From UBA1672 sp051967755 (GTDB lineage: Bacteria > Pseudomonadota > Alphaproteobacteria > Micavibrionales > Micavibrionaceae): a stretch of DNA of 64,000 bases. Location: assembly GCA_051967755.1 (NCBI GenBank), contig JBQDYD010000004.1, positions 248,001 through 312,000 on the forward strand, read 5' to 3'. Both the position numbers and the translations under genes were made by a program. Numbering within the stretch: the first letter of the stretch is position 1; each line of letters starts with the position of its first letter. Below the pieces are notes generated by a model. The model did not search any database. It saw nothing but the letters and a program-made list of their open reading frames with translations, and was not told where the DNA came from. Below, piece by piece: positions 9,063 through 18,544 of the stretch.

Positions 9063-10472
9063 TTAAATGAGTAAAAGTGACGCAAGCCCAAGGAATGCCA
9101 AAAAGCCTATTACGTCTGTAATCGTTGTCAGAAGTACAGTTGAAGAGACCGCCGGGTCGCTTCCTATACGATCGAGTAAGAGCGGAATGCCTGCGCCAAA
9201 AACGCCTGCAACAATGAGGTTGATGATCATGGCCAGAGCGATAACAACCCCGAGAATCGGGGATGCGAACCAAAAGGCGGCCATAAAGCCGATGATCACC
9301 GCAAATAGAAACCCGTTCACAGTGCCGACCAGCGTTTCTTTCCAGATAACCCGCCATGTGTTGGTGCCTGAAATTTCTTGCGTCGCGATCGCGCGAACAG
9401 CAACTGTTAAGGCTTGGGTTCCTGCATTACCGCCCATTGAGGCAACGATGGGCATTAAGACGGCGAGGGCAACGATTTGCTCAATGGTTGTATCGAAAAA
9501 TGAGATAACGATTGATGCCAAAATGGCGGTTAGTAAGTTAATGAAGAGCCAGCGAAAGCGGGTGCTGGTTGTGGACATTACGGCACGATAAAGGTCACCT
9601 GAATCAACACCGGCCAGGCGCAAGATATCTTCTTGCGCTTCTTCGTCAATAACGTCAACGATATCATCAATTGTAATAACGCCGATCAATCGACCGCTAT
9701 CGTCGACAACAGGGGCGGAGACGATATTTTCACGTCTAAACATATGGGCGACATCTTCCTGGTCGGTTTCGGAAGAAATAGGGTGCATGTCATCTAAAAC
9801 CAAATCTTTAATTTGGGATGATCTTTTTGCTTTTACCAAACGACTCAGCGGGACCTCACCGGTTAAATGGTGGGCCGGGTCAATGATAAAGATATCAAAG
9901 AAATCTTCGGGCAGTGTGTCTGAGGCTGTTCGTAAATAATCGACCGTTTTGCCAACCGTCCAAAAGTCGGGAATGCTGACCAGTTCACGGCGCATCAATC
10001 GACCGGCGCTATCCTCAGGGAAATTAAGGCCTTCTTCGAGAACAAGTCTTGTTTTTGCAGAGAGTTTCTTGATGATTTGCTGCTGGAAATCAGGATCAAG
10101 GTCTTCGATGAGCAAGAGAGCATCATCACTCTCTAACTCGGAAACCATTTGCGCAATACGCGCCGCGGGCATTTCAGATAGATATGTACGCCGCAATTCG
10201 GGCGCCATTTCAGTGAAAATGGCAGGGTCGAGCGCGTCGCTGTACATAGAGAGCAGCTCTTCGCGGTCATATTCATTGATTTTACTGAGGAGTTCCGCAC
10301 TATCCGGAATGCTAAGTTCATCAAGGGCCGCATGAACAATATCAGAATCTTGCTGCCTTGCTGCCTCGACAATTTCTTTAATTTTATCATCGGGCAGGTG
10401 ATATTTAACTTCTTCGGCTAAAGAAGTCTCACGCTCAGCGGCATCAATATCAATTTCCTCAGGATTGCCCAT
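9063..10472 (-). CDS. mgtE: Magnesium transporter MgtE
   Basis: Mg2+-gated inner-membrane channel for magnesium uptake. The N-terminal acidic superhelical MgtE domain (about residues 20-135) precedes two CBS domains (about 140-265), whose acidic surfaces sense cytoplasmic Mg2+, and five membrane helices (about 290-469). The conserved pore segments MPIVASMGGNAGTQALTVAVRAIA and GVFGAGIPLLLDRIGSDPA are present. An upstream in-frame TTG at 10478 exists, but ATG at 10472 is preferred because AAGGG lies about 9 bases before it. The 90-base gap to maeB leaves no room for a known Mg2+ riboswitch. Confidence 0.95.
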   Translation of the reverse strand: MGNPEEIDIDAAERETSLAEEVKYHLPDDKIKEIVEAARQQDSDIVHAALDELSIPDSAELLSKINEYDREELLSMYSDALDPAIFTEMAPELRRTYLSEMPAARIAQMVSELESDDALLLIEDLDPDFQQQIIKKLSAKTRLVLEEGLNFPEDSAGRLMRRELVSIPDFWTVGKTVDYLRTASDTLPEDFFDIFIIDPAHHLTGEVPLSRLVKAKRSSQIKDLVLDDMHPISSETDQEDVAHMFRRENIVSAPVVDDSGRLIGVITIDDIVDVIDEEAQEDILRLAGVDSGDLYRAVMSTTSTRFRWLFINLLTAILASIVISFFDTTIEQIVALAVLMPIVASMGGNAGTQALTVAVRAIATQEISGTNTWRVIWKETLVGTVNGFLFAVIIGFMAAFWFASPILGVVIALAMIINLIVAGVFGAGIPLLLDRIGSDPAVSSTVLLTTITDVIGFLAFLGLASLLLI

Positions 10473-10568
10473 GCGCAATTACCCTTCGCATTCGTAAAGA
10501 GTGTTCATGACGCAAGTATATGCATCAAGAGGAAAGCTTGCTAGTGCCGCTAAGCGATAATTTATGGC

Positions 10569-12899
10569 TTATGCACTTTTGATCAGACGGTGCGTGATAT
10601 TATCTGTCATCGCATCATCAAAAATCTGTGAGCCAACTGTTGCCAGCGCTGTCATATTGATAATCCCGCGCGCAGTTGTCGCAGGCGTAAGAATATGAGC
10701 AGGTCTCGCCGCACCCAAAAGAACAGGTCCGATACTTACACCGTCAGAGAACGTCTTAACCATGTTAAAGGCAATGTTCGCTGATTCAACATTCGGCATA
10801 ATAAACAAGTTCGCCTGACCGGTAAGCTGTGAGTTTGGCATGATGCGCTGTCTGATTGCTTCGGACAGAGCTGTGTCAGCCTGCATCTCACCATCGATTT
10901 CCAATTCAGGATCACGACGTCTGATATCAGCATAGGCCGCGCGCATCTTTTCAGATGACGGGCAATCAACCGTACCAAAGTTTGAATGAGACAGTAGGGC
11001 CACTTTTGGTTTGATACCAAAGCGTCTGACTTCTTCTGCCGCAAGCAATGTCATCTCGGAAATCTGTGCGATTGTCGGATTTGAATTGATCTGTGTATCA
11101 CAGAAGAAATATGTACCGCGAGAGATCAAAAGCGGGCTAAGCGCTGCCGGTGTTTCGACACCCGGTTTTAGGCCGATAATGTCGATGATATCCTTAAGGT
11201 GCTTGTGGAATTGTCCTTGTGTACCACAAAGAACGGCATCCGCAGCATCTTTATAGACCATCAACGCACCGATCACTGTTGTGTTTGTACGCAACACAGT
11301 TTTCGCGTCTTCAGGCGTTAGACCGCGGCGTTCCATTACATTGTGATAGGCTTCCCAGTATTCGCGATAGCGCGGATCATCTTGCGGATCAACGAGATCA
11401 AAGTCTTTGTTCGGCTCCATACGCAATCCCAACTTGCCGATACGCTCACGGATCACGGATTCGCGGCCAATCAATGTTGGTTTGGCAAGATGCTCATCAA
11501 GAACAATCTGAACAGCCTGAAGAACATGCTCTTCTTCACCTTCACAATAGACAACACGCTTGGGGTCTTCTTGTGCTTTTGCGTAAACAGGGCGCATCAC
11601 CAGCTGTGAACGGAAGAAGTATTGCTGAAGCTTGTGCTTATAGGCTTCGAAGTCTTCAATCGGGCGTGTTGCAACACCGCTTTCCATCGCTGCTTTTGCA
11701 ACAGCGATTGGCAGATCAACAATCAGGCGCGGGTCAAATGGCTTAGGGATTAGGTAATCACGGCCAAATGATAGATGCTCATCACTATAAACGGAGGCAA
11801 CTTCTGCTGTTGCTTCTTTGCGAGCAAGCTCTGCAATCGCCTTAACACAAGCAAGCTTCATTTCTTCGTTAATTGCCGTAGCACCAACATCAAGAGCACC
11901 ACGGAAAATGAATGGGAAACAAAGAACGTTATTAACCTGATTAGGGAAGTCAGAGCGACCTGTACACACAATAGCGTCAGGTTTTGCTTCGTAGGCTTCT
12001 TCAGGCATGATTTCCGGTGTTGGGTTAGCAAGAGCCATAATCAACGGCGCATCCGCCATGGTCGAAACCATTTCTTTGTTCATTACGCCCGGGCCTGACA
12101 GGCCTAGGAATACATCCGCGCCTTTGATGGCTTCTTCTAATGTACGTGAATCAGTTTTTGATGCGAACGCTGCTTTTTGCGGGTCCATACCATCTTCACG
12201 GCCTTCATAGACAACGCCGCTTCGGTCACAAACAATGATGTTTTCGCGTTTTAGGCCTGCTCCAACCAATAGGTTCAAACAAGCAATCGCAGAAGCACCG
12301 GCACCGGAAGCAACAAGGCGGATATCTTCGATATTCCGCCCTGAGTGATGAATCCAGTTAGTAAAAGCTGCAGTCACAATAATCGCCGTACCGTGCTGAT
12401 CATCGTGGAATACGGGAATGTTCATGCGCTCTTTTAAGCGGCGCTCAAGTTCAAAACACTCAGGTGCTTTAAAGTCTTCAAGGTTGATACCGCCATATGT
12501 CGGTTCAAGTGAGGCAATAATATCAACCAATTTATCAACATCTGTTTCGTCAATTTCAACATCAACGGAATCAATATTGGCGAATTTTTTGAAAAGAACG
12601 GCTTTCCCTTCCATAACCGGCTTTGATGCAAGCGCACCAAGATTACCAAGGCCAAGAACGGCTGTACCGTTAGATATAACCGCAACCAAGTTACCGCGTG
12701 CAGTATAATCATACGCGGTTAGTGGGTCTGCTGCGATTTCTTCACATGGTGCGGCCACACCGGGAGAATATGCAAGCGCAAGGTCGCGCTGTGTCGCCAT
12801 GTCCTTCGTCGGACGTATTGCGACTTTACCCGGTATTGGATGTGAGTGATATTTTAAAGCACTCTTTCTAAATGCTTCTTGTTCTTCTTTCTTGCCCAT
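10569..12899 (-). CDS. maeB: NADP-dependent malic enzyme with C-terminal phosphotransacetylase-like domain
   Basis: Oxidatively decarboxylates malate to pyruvate with NADP+, linking the TCA cycle to pyruvate and NADPH supply. The 776-residue two-domain form is standard in proteobacteria: the catalytic malic domain (about 1-420; YSPGVAAPC near 44-52, FHDDQHGTA near 164-172) and a phosphate acetyltransferase-like regulatory domain (about 440-776, ending with VLLGAARPAHILTPATTARGI). A GGAAA precedes ATG 12899 at about 8 bases. It stands alone between tRNA-Leu and mgtE. Confidence 0.95.
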   Translation of the reverse strand: MGKKEEQEAFRKSALKYHSHPIPGKVAIRPTKDMATQRDLALAYSPGVAAPCEEIAADPLTAYDYTARGNLVAVISNGTAVLGLGNLGALASKPVMEGKAVLFKKFANIDSVDVEIDETDVDKLVDIIASLEPTYGGINLEDFKAPECFELERRLKERMNIPVFHDDQHGTAIIVTAAFTNWIHHSGRNIEDIRLVASGAGASAIACLNLLVGAGLKRENIIVCDRSGVVYEGREDGMDPQKAAFASKTDSRTLEEAIKGADVFLGLSGPGVMNKEMVSTMADAPLIMALANPTPEIMPEEAYEAKPDAIVCTGRSDFPNQVNNVLCFPFIFRGALDVGATAINEEMKLACVKAIAELARKEATAEVASVYSDEHLSFGRDYLIPKPFDPRLIVDLPIAVAKAAMESGVATRPIEDFEAYKHKLQQYFFRSQLVMRPVYAKAQEDPKRVVYCEGEEEHVLQAVQIVLDEHLAKPTLIGRESVIRERIGKLGLRMEPNKDFDLVDPQDDPRYREYWEAYHNVMERRGLTPEDAKTVLRTNTTVIGALMVYKDAADAVLCGTQGQFHKHLKDIIDIIGLKPGVETPAALSPLLISRGTYFFCDTQINSNPTIAQISEMTLLAAEEVRRFGIKPKVALLSHSNFGTVDCPSSEKMRAAYADIRRRDPELEIDGEMQADTALSEAIRQRIMPNSQLTGQANLFIMPNVESANIAFNMVKTFSDGVSIGPVLLGAARPAHILTPATTARGIINMTALATVGSQIFDDAMTDNITHRLIKSA

Positions 12900-12973
12900 C
12901 AGTAGAGTTTCCGTATTCTGTTTCTATGCCTGTTCAAATATATATTCGGATAGTGTGTCTACCCTTGATTTTA

Positions 12974-13061
12974 TGGTGCGGCCGAGAAGACTCGAACTTC
13001 CACGGGATTTAACTCCCACAGCGACCTCAACGCTGCGCGTCTACCATTCCGCCACGGCCGC
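12974..13061 (-). tRNA. tRNA-Leu, anticodon GAG
   Basis: An 88-base class II tRNA on the minus strand. The acceptor stem GCGGCCG pairs with CGGCCGC, followed by discriminator A and an encoded CCA (complement of 12974-12976). The anticodon stem CAGCG/CGCTG encloses the loop TTGAGGT, giving anticodon GAG (complement of 13026-13028), which reads CUC and CUU leucine codons. The T arm GTTCGAGTC and a long variable arm fit tRNA-Leu. It lies between the 5' ends of maeB and lipB. Confidence 0.95.
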
Positions 13062-13177
13062 ATACCTAAAGGATATACAAACCTACCGAATATATGCGTG
13101 ACAGATAACAAAGTTTTTTCACAAGGGCAAGTCAGGAAAGCATTGCAGCGCAATAAAAATAATGCATATTAACGGGC

Positions 13178-13801
13178 ATGGTTGAATGGATTTTTGAAAA
13201 AGATGCTGTTGCATATCCAAATGCGGTTGAGCTAATGGAAAAACGCGTGGCCGATATTCGGGATACGCAGGGCTCGGAAACTGTGTGGTTGCTTGAACAT
13301 CCCGCTCTTTATACGGCGGGGACCAGCGCGGACGAGTCTGATTTATTGGAGGCGCGTTTTCCTGTTTATAAAACGGGGCGCGGCGGAGAGTACACATATC
13401 ATGGGCCGGGGCAACGCGTGGCTTATGTCATGCTTGATTTAAAGAAAAGACAAAGCAAGCCCGACGTGCGGCATTATGTATGGTCATTAGAAGAGTGGAT
13501 TATTCAAACCCTCGCGGAATTTGATATTAAGGGAGAGCGTAGAGAAGGGCGCGTTGGTATTTGGGTTGTGATGCCTGATGGATCGGAGAGTAAGATCGCT
13601 GCGATTGGTGTGCGTATTCGTAAATGGGTCACATATCACGGAATTGCGATTAATGTGAATCCCGATCTCTCTCATTTTGGCGGGATTGTCCCGTGCGGTA
13701 TATCGCAACACGGCGTGACCAGCATGCATGATCTGGGGCAAAAGATTTCCATGGAAGAATTAGATTCAGTCTTGAAAGAAAAATTCAGGTTGGTTTTCTA
13801 A
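13178..13801 (+). CDS. lipB: Octanoyl-[acyl-carrier-protein]:protein N-octanoyltransferase
   Basis: Transfers octanoate from ACP to lipoyl domains of the 2-oxoacid dehydrogenases and the glycine cleavage H protein, the step before LipA. The 207 residues contain the RGGEYTYHGPGQRVAY motif (68-83), the catalytic lysine in SKIAAIGVR (K139) and the nucleophilic cysteine in PCGISQHGVTS (C173). The ATG at 13178 has only a weak upstream purine stretch. Its 3' end overlaps the convergent amidohydrolase gene by 4 bases. Confidence 0.95.
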   Translation: MVEWIFEKDAVAYPNAVELMEKRVADIRDTQGSETVWLLEHPALYTAGTSADESDLLEARFPVYKTGRGGEYTYHGPGQRVAYVMLDLKKRQSKPDVRHYVWSLEEWIIQTLAEFDIKGERREGRVGIWVVMPDGSESKIAAIGVRIRKWVTYHGIAINVNPDLSHFGGIVPCGISQHGVTSMHDLGQKISMEELDSVLKEKFRLVF

Positions 13802-14700
13802 TCAGCCGCAATTTGCGTTAATTTGCTCTGTGCAAAGGCGGAACTAACGCGGGTCATGTCGGTGCAGTGCGCCTTGAATGCGTCGAAGTTTGAATTCTTC
13901 TCACCTGTTTTTTCATCCATATAAAGGGCGCGGTTAATTTCGATTTGAACGCTGTTTTTACCGCGCGTGGGGTGTGAATATCGCTTAATAAGCTCAACCC
14001 CTTTGAATGGATCGTTGATGGTAACGCGATACCCTAACTCTCTCCAGAAGTCCTTGAGCATATTGATAAAATCACGGTTCGATGTTCTGCCATCCAGATC
14101 ACCAAGGACAATATCACTGGGCGCGATTTTACCGTCAACTACGCTTGCCGCGCGTTTGGGATAGGCACTGGCAGAGGGCATAGAATGTAGGTTGATATGC
14201 CAGAATTGACCATGATTGTAATATGCGTCATTCAATGCGGTGCAGAGCGCGTCATGATACGGGTCATAATAGTTTTGGATACGGCTTATGATTTCCTCGG
14301 GTGACAGGCTTCGGTCATAAACAGGTGCGCCGGGTTTAATGATACGGCTGATTAAACCGATACCGGAATCAGAGCGATGTGTTGGAAAGATAGGGCCAAA
14401 GAAAGTCTCGGGCCACGCGCCAACGAAGAGGTTTTCATCAATATCATGGCGGGCGCGATTGGCGTCGATATAGCAGCGCGGGAAGAGGGCGCATAACAGT
14501 GTCGCGCCAAAATCGGGGGCATCTTCAAAAAGTGCATCGATATAGGCATCTTCGGTTTTGCGTAAGCTGTTAAAGTCACAGGCATAATCAAAATCATCCG
14601 GGTAGATATGCCCACTATGGGGGGAGTCTAATATAACCGGAACCGCATTTTCTGGTTCGTGTAGAACAAAGATATTGTCTTTAATGGTTTTTTTGCTCAT
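13798..14700 (-). CDS. N-formylglutamate amidohydrolase family protein
   Basis: A 300-residue member of the N-formylglutamate amidohydrolase (HutG) family of zinc hydrolases. Family features are the N-terminal DSPHSGHIYPDDF, the YIDANRARHDIDENLF segment and HINLHSMPS, which carries the metal-binding residues. In histidine catabolism this family releases glutamate from N-formylglutamate, but no other hut gene is nearby, so a role on another N-formyl or N-acyl amino acid is equally possible. The start faces serS across a 95-base gap. Confidence 0.85.
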   Translation of the reverse strand: MSKKTIKDNIFVLHEPENAVPVILDSPHSGHIYPDDFDYACDFNSLRKTEDAYIDALFEDAPDFGATLLCALFPRCYIDANRARHDIDENLFVGAWPETFFGPIFPTHRSDSGIGLISRIIKPGAPVYDRSLSPEEIISRIQNYYDPYHDALCTALNDAYYNHGQFWHINLHSMPSASAYPKRAASVVDGKIAPSDIVLGDLDGRTSNRDFINMLKDFWRELGYRVTINDPFKGVELIKRYSHPTRGKNSVQIEINRALYMDEKTGEKNSNFDAFKAHCTDMTRVSSAFAQSKLTQIAAD

Positions 14701-14795
14701 GAACCTGTCTTTTTCGGGTTGTGCGTATTGTCTTTTACTCTGTCAGCTTTTAGGTATAAAGACCACAAGTAATTATTACAATAAAGGTTGATGTA

Positions 14796-16067
14796 ATGTT
14801 TGATATACGAGCCATCCGTAAGGAACCTGAATTTTTCGATAAAGGCTGGGCCCGCAGAGGTCTGGAGCCGCAAACGCCGGTGATATTAAAGCTGGATGAG
14901 GAGCGTCGCTCGGTTCAAACATCCCTGCAGGAACTTCAGGCAAAGCGCAACGAAGAATCCAAGAAGATCGGCCAGATTAAAAAATCAGGCGGCGATGCGC
15001 AGGAGCAAATGGACGCAGTTGCCAAGATTAAAGAAGATATGGGCAAACTGGAAGAAGACGAGCGCACCCTTGGGGAGCAGTTAAAAGACTTACTCTCAAG
15101 CCTGCCGAATATCATGGCTGATGACGTGCCTGATGGCGAAGATGAAGACGATAATGTTGAAATTCATAAATGGGGCACGATTAAATCTGAAAAAGGCCCT
15201 GACCATGTAGAGATTGGCGAAGCCCTCGGTATGATGGATTTTGAAACCGCGGCCAAGATTTCCGGCTCTCGCTTTGTTTTGCTCAGCGGTCAGATCGCTC
15301 GCCTTGAACGTGCGCTGGCGCAGTTCTTCCTTGATACGCACACGCAGGAACATGGTTATACTGAATGCTCACCGCCGCTTTTGGTGCGTGATGAGGCGAT
15401 GTACGGCACGGGGCAGTTGCCTAAATTTGGTGAAGATAGTTTTCAAACCAACACAGATCATTGGCTGATTGCGACATCTGAAATTTCTTTGACCAACATT
15501 GTTGCGGATATGATTGTCGAGGAAGAATATCTGCCGCGCCGTTATACGGCCTTTACCCCGTGTTTCAGATCAGAAGCAGGGTCAGCGGGTAAAGATACAC
15601 GCGGCATGTTGCGCCAACATCAATTCTATAAGGTGGAGATGGTAAGTGTAACCACACCTGAAAATTCAAAAGAAGAACAAGAGCGTATGCTTGGCTGCGC
15701 GGAGGCTGTGCTTAAGAAACTGGAACTGCCGTTCCGCACGGTGGTGCTGTGTTCAGGGGATACAGGCTTTGGCGCGACGAAGACCTATGACATTGAGGTA
15801 TGGTTGCCGGGGCAGGAAACCTATCGTGAGATTTCCTCTGTATCAAACTGCATGGATTTTCAGGCACGCCGCATGAATGCGCGCACCCGCCCGAAGGGGG
15901 AAAAGGAAACGCGTTTTGTGCACACGCTCAATGGCTCTGGCGTGGCTGTTGGCCGCGCCCTGATTGCGGTTATAGAAAATTACTATGACCCGGCCGATGG
16001 CGGTATCTTCATTCCTGAGGTCTTAAAGCCATATATGGGCGGCATTGAAAAAATCGTGAAAGATTAA
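14796..16067 (+). CDS. serS: Seryl-tRNA synthetase
   Basis: Charges tRNA-Ser (and tRNA-Sec where present) with serine. The 423 residues show the N-terminal antiparallel coiled-coil arm (about 25-110, rich in Lys and Glu) that grips the long variable arm of tRNA-Ser. The class II core has motif 2 (FTPCFRSEAGSAGKDTRGMLR, about 249-269) and motif 3 (GSGVAVGRALIAVIENY near 380-396). AAAGG lies 8 bases before the ATG. The next gene begins 2 bases after its stop. Confidence 0.97.
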   Translation: MFDIRAIRKEPEFFDKGWARRGLEPQTPVILKLDEERRSVQTSLQELQAKRNEESKKIGQIKKSGGDAQEQMDAVAKIKEDMGKLEEDERTLGEQLKDLLSSLPNIMADDVPDGEDEDDNVEIHKWGTIKSEKGPDHVEIGEALGMMDFETAAKISGSRFVLLSGQIARLERALAQFFLDTHTQEHGYTECSPPLLVRDEAMYGTGQLPKFGEDSFQTNTDHWLIATSEISLTNIVADMIVEEEYLPRRYTAFTPCFRSEAGSAGKDTRGMLRQHQFYKVEMVSVTTPENSKEEQERMLGCAEAVLKKLELPFRTVVLCSGDTGFGATKTYDIEVWLPGQETYREISSVSNCMDFQARRMNARTRPKGEKETRFVHTLNGSGVAVGRALIAVIENYYDPADGGIFIPEVLKPYMGGIEKIVKD

Positions 16068-16069
16068 AT

Positions 16070-17836
16070 GTGAAAAAATTACTGGAGCGCATATTCCCCG
16101 TAGAGGAGCTGTTAAACACCGTAAAACGGTTTCCGCTCTCTGTGGCATGTGCGCTCAGTATGTTTGCACTGGCGTTTTTGCTGACACATGGCTTATTTCC
16201 GATTAAAGAATCCTGGCTTGCGCGAATCTTCGCAGTGCTGAGCTGTTGGTATTTCTGGTTCGGTATTTCGCAGTTGATCGCAGAGAGCCAAAATATGCGC
16301 CGCGCCAAACGCATGATAATCGATGTGATTGTCGGCGGGGCAATATTCTTTCTTTTGTGGTTTTCTACACTTTGGGCGATTCATCTGGCTTTTGTTCTGC
16401 CTGCCTTATTGCTCGGAATTATGTTTGCGCCGTATTTAACAGGCGGGGATGATTTATCGGTCTGGTTCTTTAACCGCATGATGTGGTTTGGTGTGGCGGT
16501 ATCCTATGTCGCGTTATTTATGTTTGCGGGCGGTGTTTCGGTGGCGCTGGGCGCTGTGCAAATGCTGTTTGAGATTAAGGTTGGTTATAAGCTTTACTCA
16601 GATTTGTGGTTGTTTGCATGTTTCGTTTTGGGGCCGATTTATGCCCTGTCATGGGTGCCGAAACAATTCTCTTTCAGTCCGGAAGATTGCAATGACCCAC
16701 CGGGGTTACGTTTCATTGTAAACTGGATCACGGTGCCGATGGTCTTTGTTTATTTGGCAATTTTATATGCATATTTCGCAAAAATAGTCACAACAGGCGA
16801 AGTGCCCAATGGTTTTCTCGCTTATATGATTACAGGCTTTGCAGGGGCGGGGATTGTTACCTATATGATTGCGTGGCCGATGCGCGAAAGCGGCAGTCCG
16901 CAGCTTCGGTTATTCTATAAGATATTCTTTCCGATGTTGATCATCCCCGTGGGGGTTCATTTCTATGCGATATGGGAGCGTATCAGCGCGTATGGCCTGA
17001 CAGAGCAGCGATATATGCTTTTGCTTTCTGCGATATGGCTCGCGATTATGGCGACCACTAACAGCATGAGCCGTATACCGCTTAAGGCTATTCCCGCGAC
17101 GCTGTGTATATTGATGATTTTTGCATCTTTTGGCCCGTGGGGCGGCGTTAGCCTGTCGGGTAAAAGCCAGTTTGCACGGCTGGAAAATCTATTGGTAAAA
17201 TATGACATTCTTCAGAGCGGTAAAATCGTTAAAACAGAAGGTGAAATCCCGTTTGAGGACCGCAAGAATATAAGCTCTATCATTGATTATTTGTGCCGAA
17301 CCGAGCGCGACGCAATGATTGAGCCGTGGTTTAAGGGCGATCAAGAAAAATGGTCTTGTGGCGGTGTGCATAATCTAACAGGTGAGATCGGGTTTGATTA
17401 TGTTAGTAAATATGGTCAGCCCGGTAAAGATATGGTGGCGTCTTTTTATCTGCGTCCGAAAAATCAAAATTTTGTGGAAATAGATGGTTATGACATTCTG
17501 ATTAAGCGTCTGAATGTATATGTGCGGCGTTCTAATGACGGTAAGCCGTGGAAGCAAGAGAAAAAGATTAATGATGATTACACGCTTCATCTTGAGTATT
17601 ATACGCCTTGGTTGAATGTTCGTTTAAATGAGTTAGAGCCAATTCGTGTGAATATGCTTAGCCATATTGAAGATAAAATCGGCAAAAAGCCTGAGGAAAT
17701 TGATCTTAACCTGGAAATCGATAATAAAGATGCGGTTTATAAGCTTTCATTTCAGTCTATTCGCGGTAAACGTATAAATGATGAAAAACAAATTGAGAAT
17801 TTTAGCTTCGATTTTCTATTCAGGATTAAAGAATGA
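16070..17836 (+). CDS. DUF4153-type polytopic membrane protein
   Basis: A 588-residue inner-membrane protein of unknown function, read from a GTG start 2 bases after the serS stop. Residues about 20-370 hold roughly ten hydrophobic segments; the remaining 210 residues are hydrophilic and likely face the periplasm or cytoplasm as one soluble domain. The overall plan (short cytoplasmic N-terminus, paired helices, large C-terminal domain) fits DUF4153 proteins, but I call the family by pattern only. It overlaps pcm by 4 bases (ATGA), so translation is probably coupled. Confidence 0.75.
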   Translation: MKKLLERIFPVEELLNTVKRFPLSVACALSMFALAFLLTHGLFPIKESWLARIFAVLSCWYFWFGISQLIAESQNMRRAKRMIIDVIVGGAIFFLLWFSTLWAIHLAFVLPALLLGIMFAPYLTGGDDLSVWFFNRMMWFGVAVSYVALFMFAGGVSVALGAVQMLFEIKVGYKLYSDLWLFACFVLGPIYALSWVPKQFSFSPEDCNDPPGLRFIVNWITVPMVFVYLAILYAYFAKIVTTGEVPNGFLAYMITGFAGAGIVTYMIAWPMRESGSPQLRLFYKIFFPMLIIPVGVHFYAIWERISAYGLTEQRYMLLLSAIWLAIMATTNSMSRIPLKAIPATLCILMIFASFGPWGGVSLSGKSQFARLENLLVKYDILQSGKIVKTEGEIPFEDRKNISSIIDYLCRTERDAMIEPWFKGDQEKWSCGGVHNLTGEIGFDYVSKYGQPGKDMVASFYLRPKNQNFVEIDGYDILIKRLNVYVRRSNDGKPWKQEKKINDDYTLHLEYYTPWLNVRLNELEPIRVNMLSHIEDKIGKKPEEIDLNLEIDNKDAVYKLSFQSIRGKRINDEKQIENFSFDFLFRIKE

Positions 17837-18525
17837 ACACCCAAGCCGCCAATAAACGTATCCGCCTTATTATGGAACTGCGTACGCAGGGCATTACGGA
17901 TACAGACGTACTGAGCGCGATTGAGCGTGTTCCGCGTGAATATTTCGTTCCTGCCCATTCGCAAGATCAGGCATGGGATAATATGCCGCTCCCCATAGGG
18001 CTTGGCCAAACCATCAGCCAGCCCTATGTCGTGGCATTCATGACGCAGGCTTTGCAGCTTTCTGATCGTGATAAAGTCTTGGAAATCGGTACGGGCTGCG
18101 GGTATCAGGCCGCTGTTTTGGCAAAGCTATCGCGCCGCGTTTACACAATAGAGCGTCATAAAAACCTTCTTGTCGGCGCGGAGAAGCGTTTTGATGATTT
18201 GAAAATCAGAAATATTACCGCCATTGCCGCGGATGGCATGAAAGGTTGGCCGACCATTAACGGTATAGATCAAGCGCCGTTTGATAAAATTATCGTGACT
18301 GCCGCCGCGCGTCATAAACCACCACAAGCGTTGCTTGATCAGCTTCGTGTCGGCGGGATCATGATTATTCCGGTCGGCGGTGTAGGGGAGCAGGTGCTTA
18401 AGCTCTATAAACGTGAAAGCGAAGACGCCTATGCAGTGCGTGATGTCTTGCCCGTGCGTTTTGTTCCCTTATTGCCTGATGTGACCAATGATAAGAACGA
18501 TGTGGATGCCGTTGTAAATTCATAA
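17833..18525 (+). CDS. pcm: Protein-L-isoaspartate O-methyltransferase
   Basis: S-adenosylmethionine-dependent enzyme that repairs isoaspartyl residues in aged proteins. The 230 residues begin with an N-terminal segment carrying VPREYFVPA (about 34-42), then the substrate-side GLGQTISQPYVVAFMTQAL (about 56-74) and the SAM-binding loop VLEIGTGCGYQAAVLA (about 83-98). The order pcm then NlpD-like lysM/M23 gene is the same as in enterobacteria and supports both calls. Confidence 0.95.
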   Translation: MNTQAANKRIRLIMELRTQGITDTDVLSAIERVPREYFVPAHSQDQAWDNMPLPIGLGQTISQPYVVAFMTQALQLSDRDKVLEIGTGCGYQAAVLAKLSRRVYTIERHKNLLVGAEKRFDDLKIRNITAIAADGMKGWPTINGIDQAPFDKIIVTAAARHKPPQALLDQLRVGGIMIIPVGGVGEQVLKLYKRESEDAYAVRDVLPVRFVPLLPDVTNDKNDVDAVVNS

Positions 18526-18544
18526 TGACCATTGGGGCACAGGT

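Noticed and set aside
9067..9591. Long plus-strand frame of 174 residues
   Set aside because: It is the antisense shadow of mgtE, with composition that follows from the mgtE codons.
10473..10568. Possible magnesium riboswitch before mgtE
   Set aside because: The gap to maeB is only about 90 bases and no conserved M-box or ykkC-like pattern is visible.
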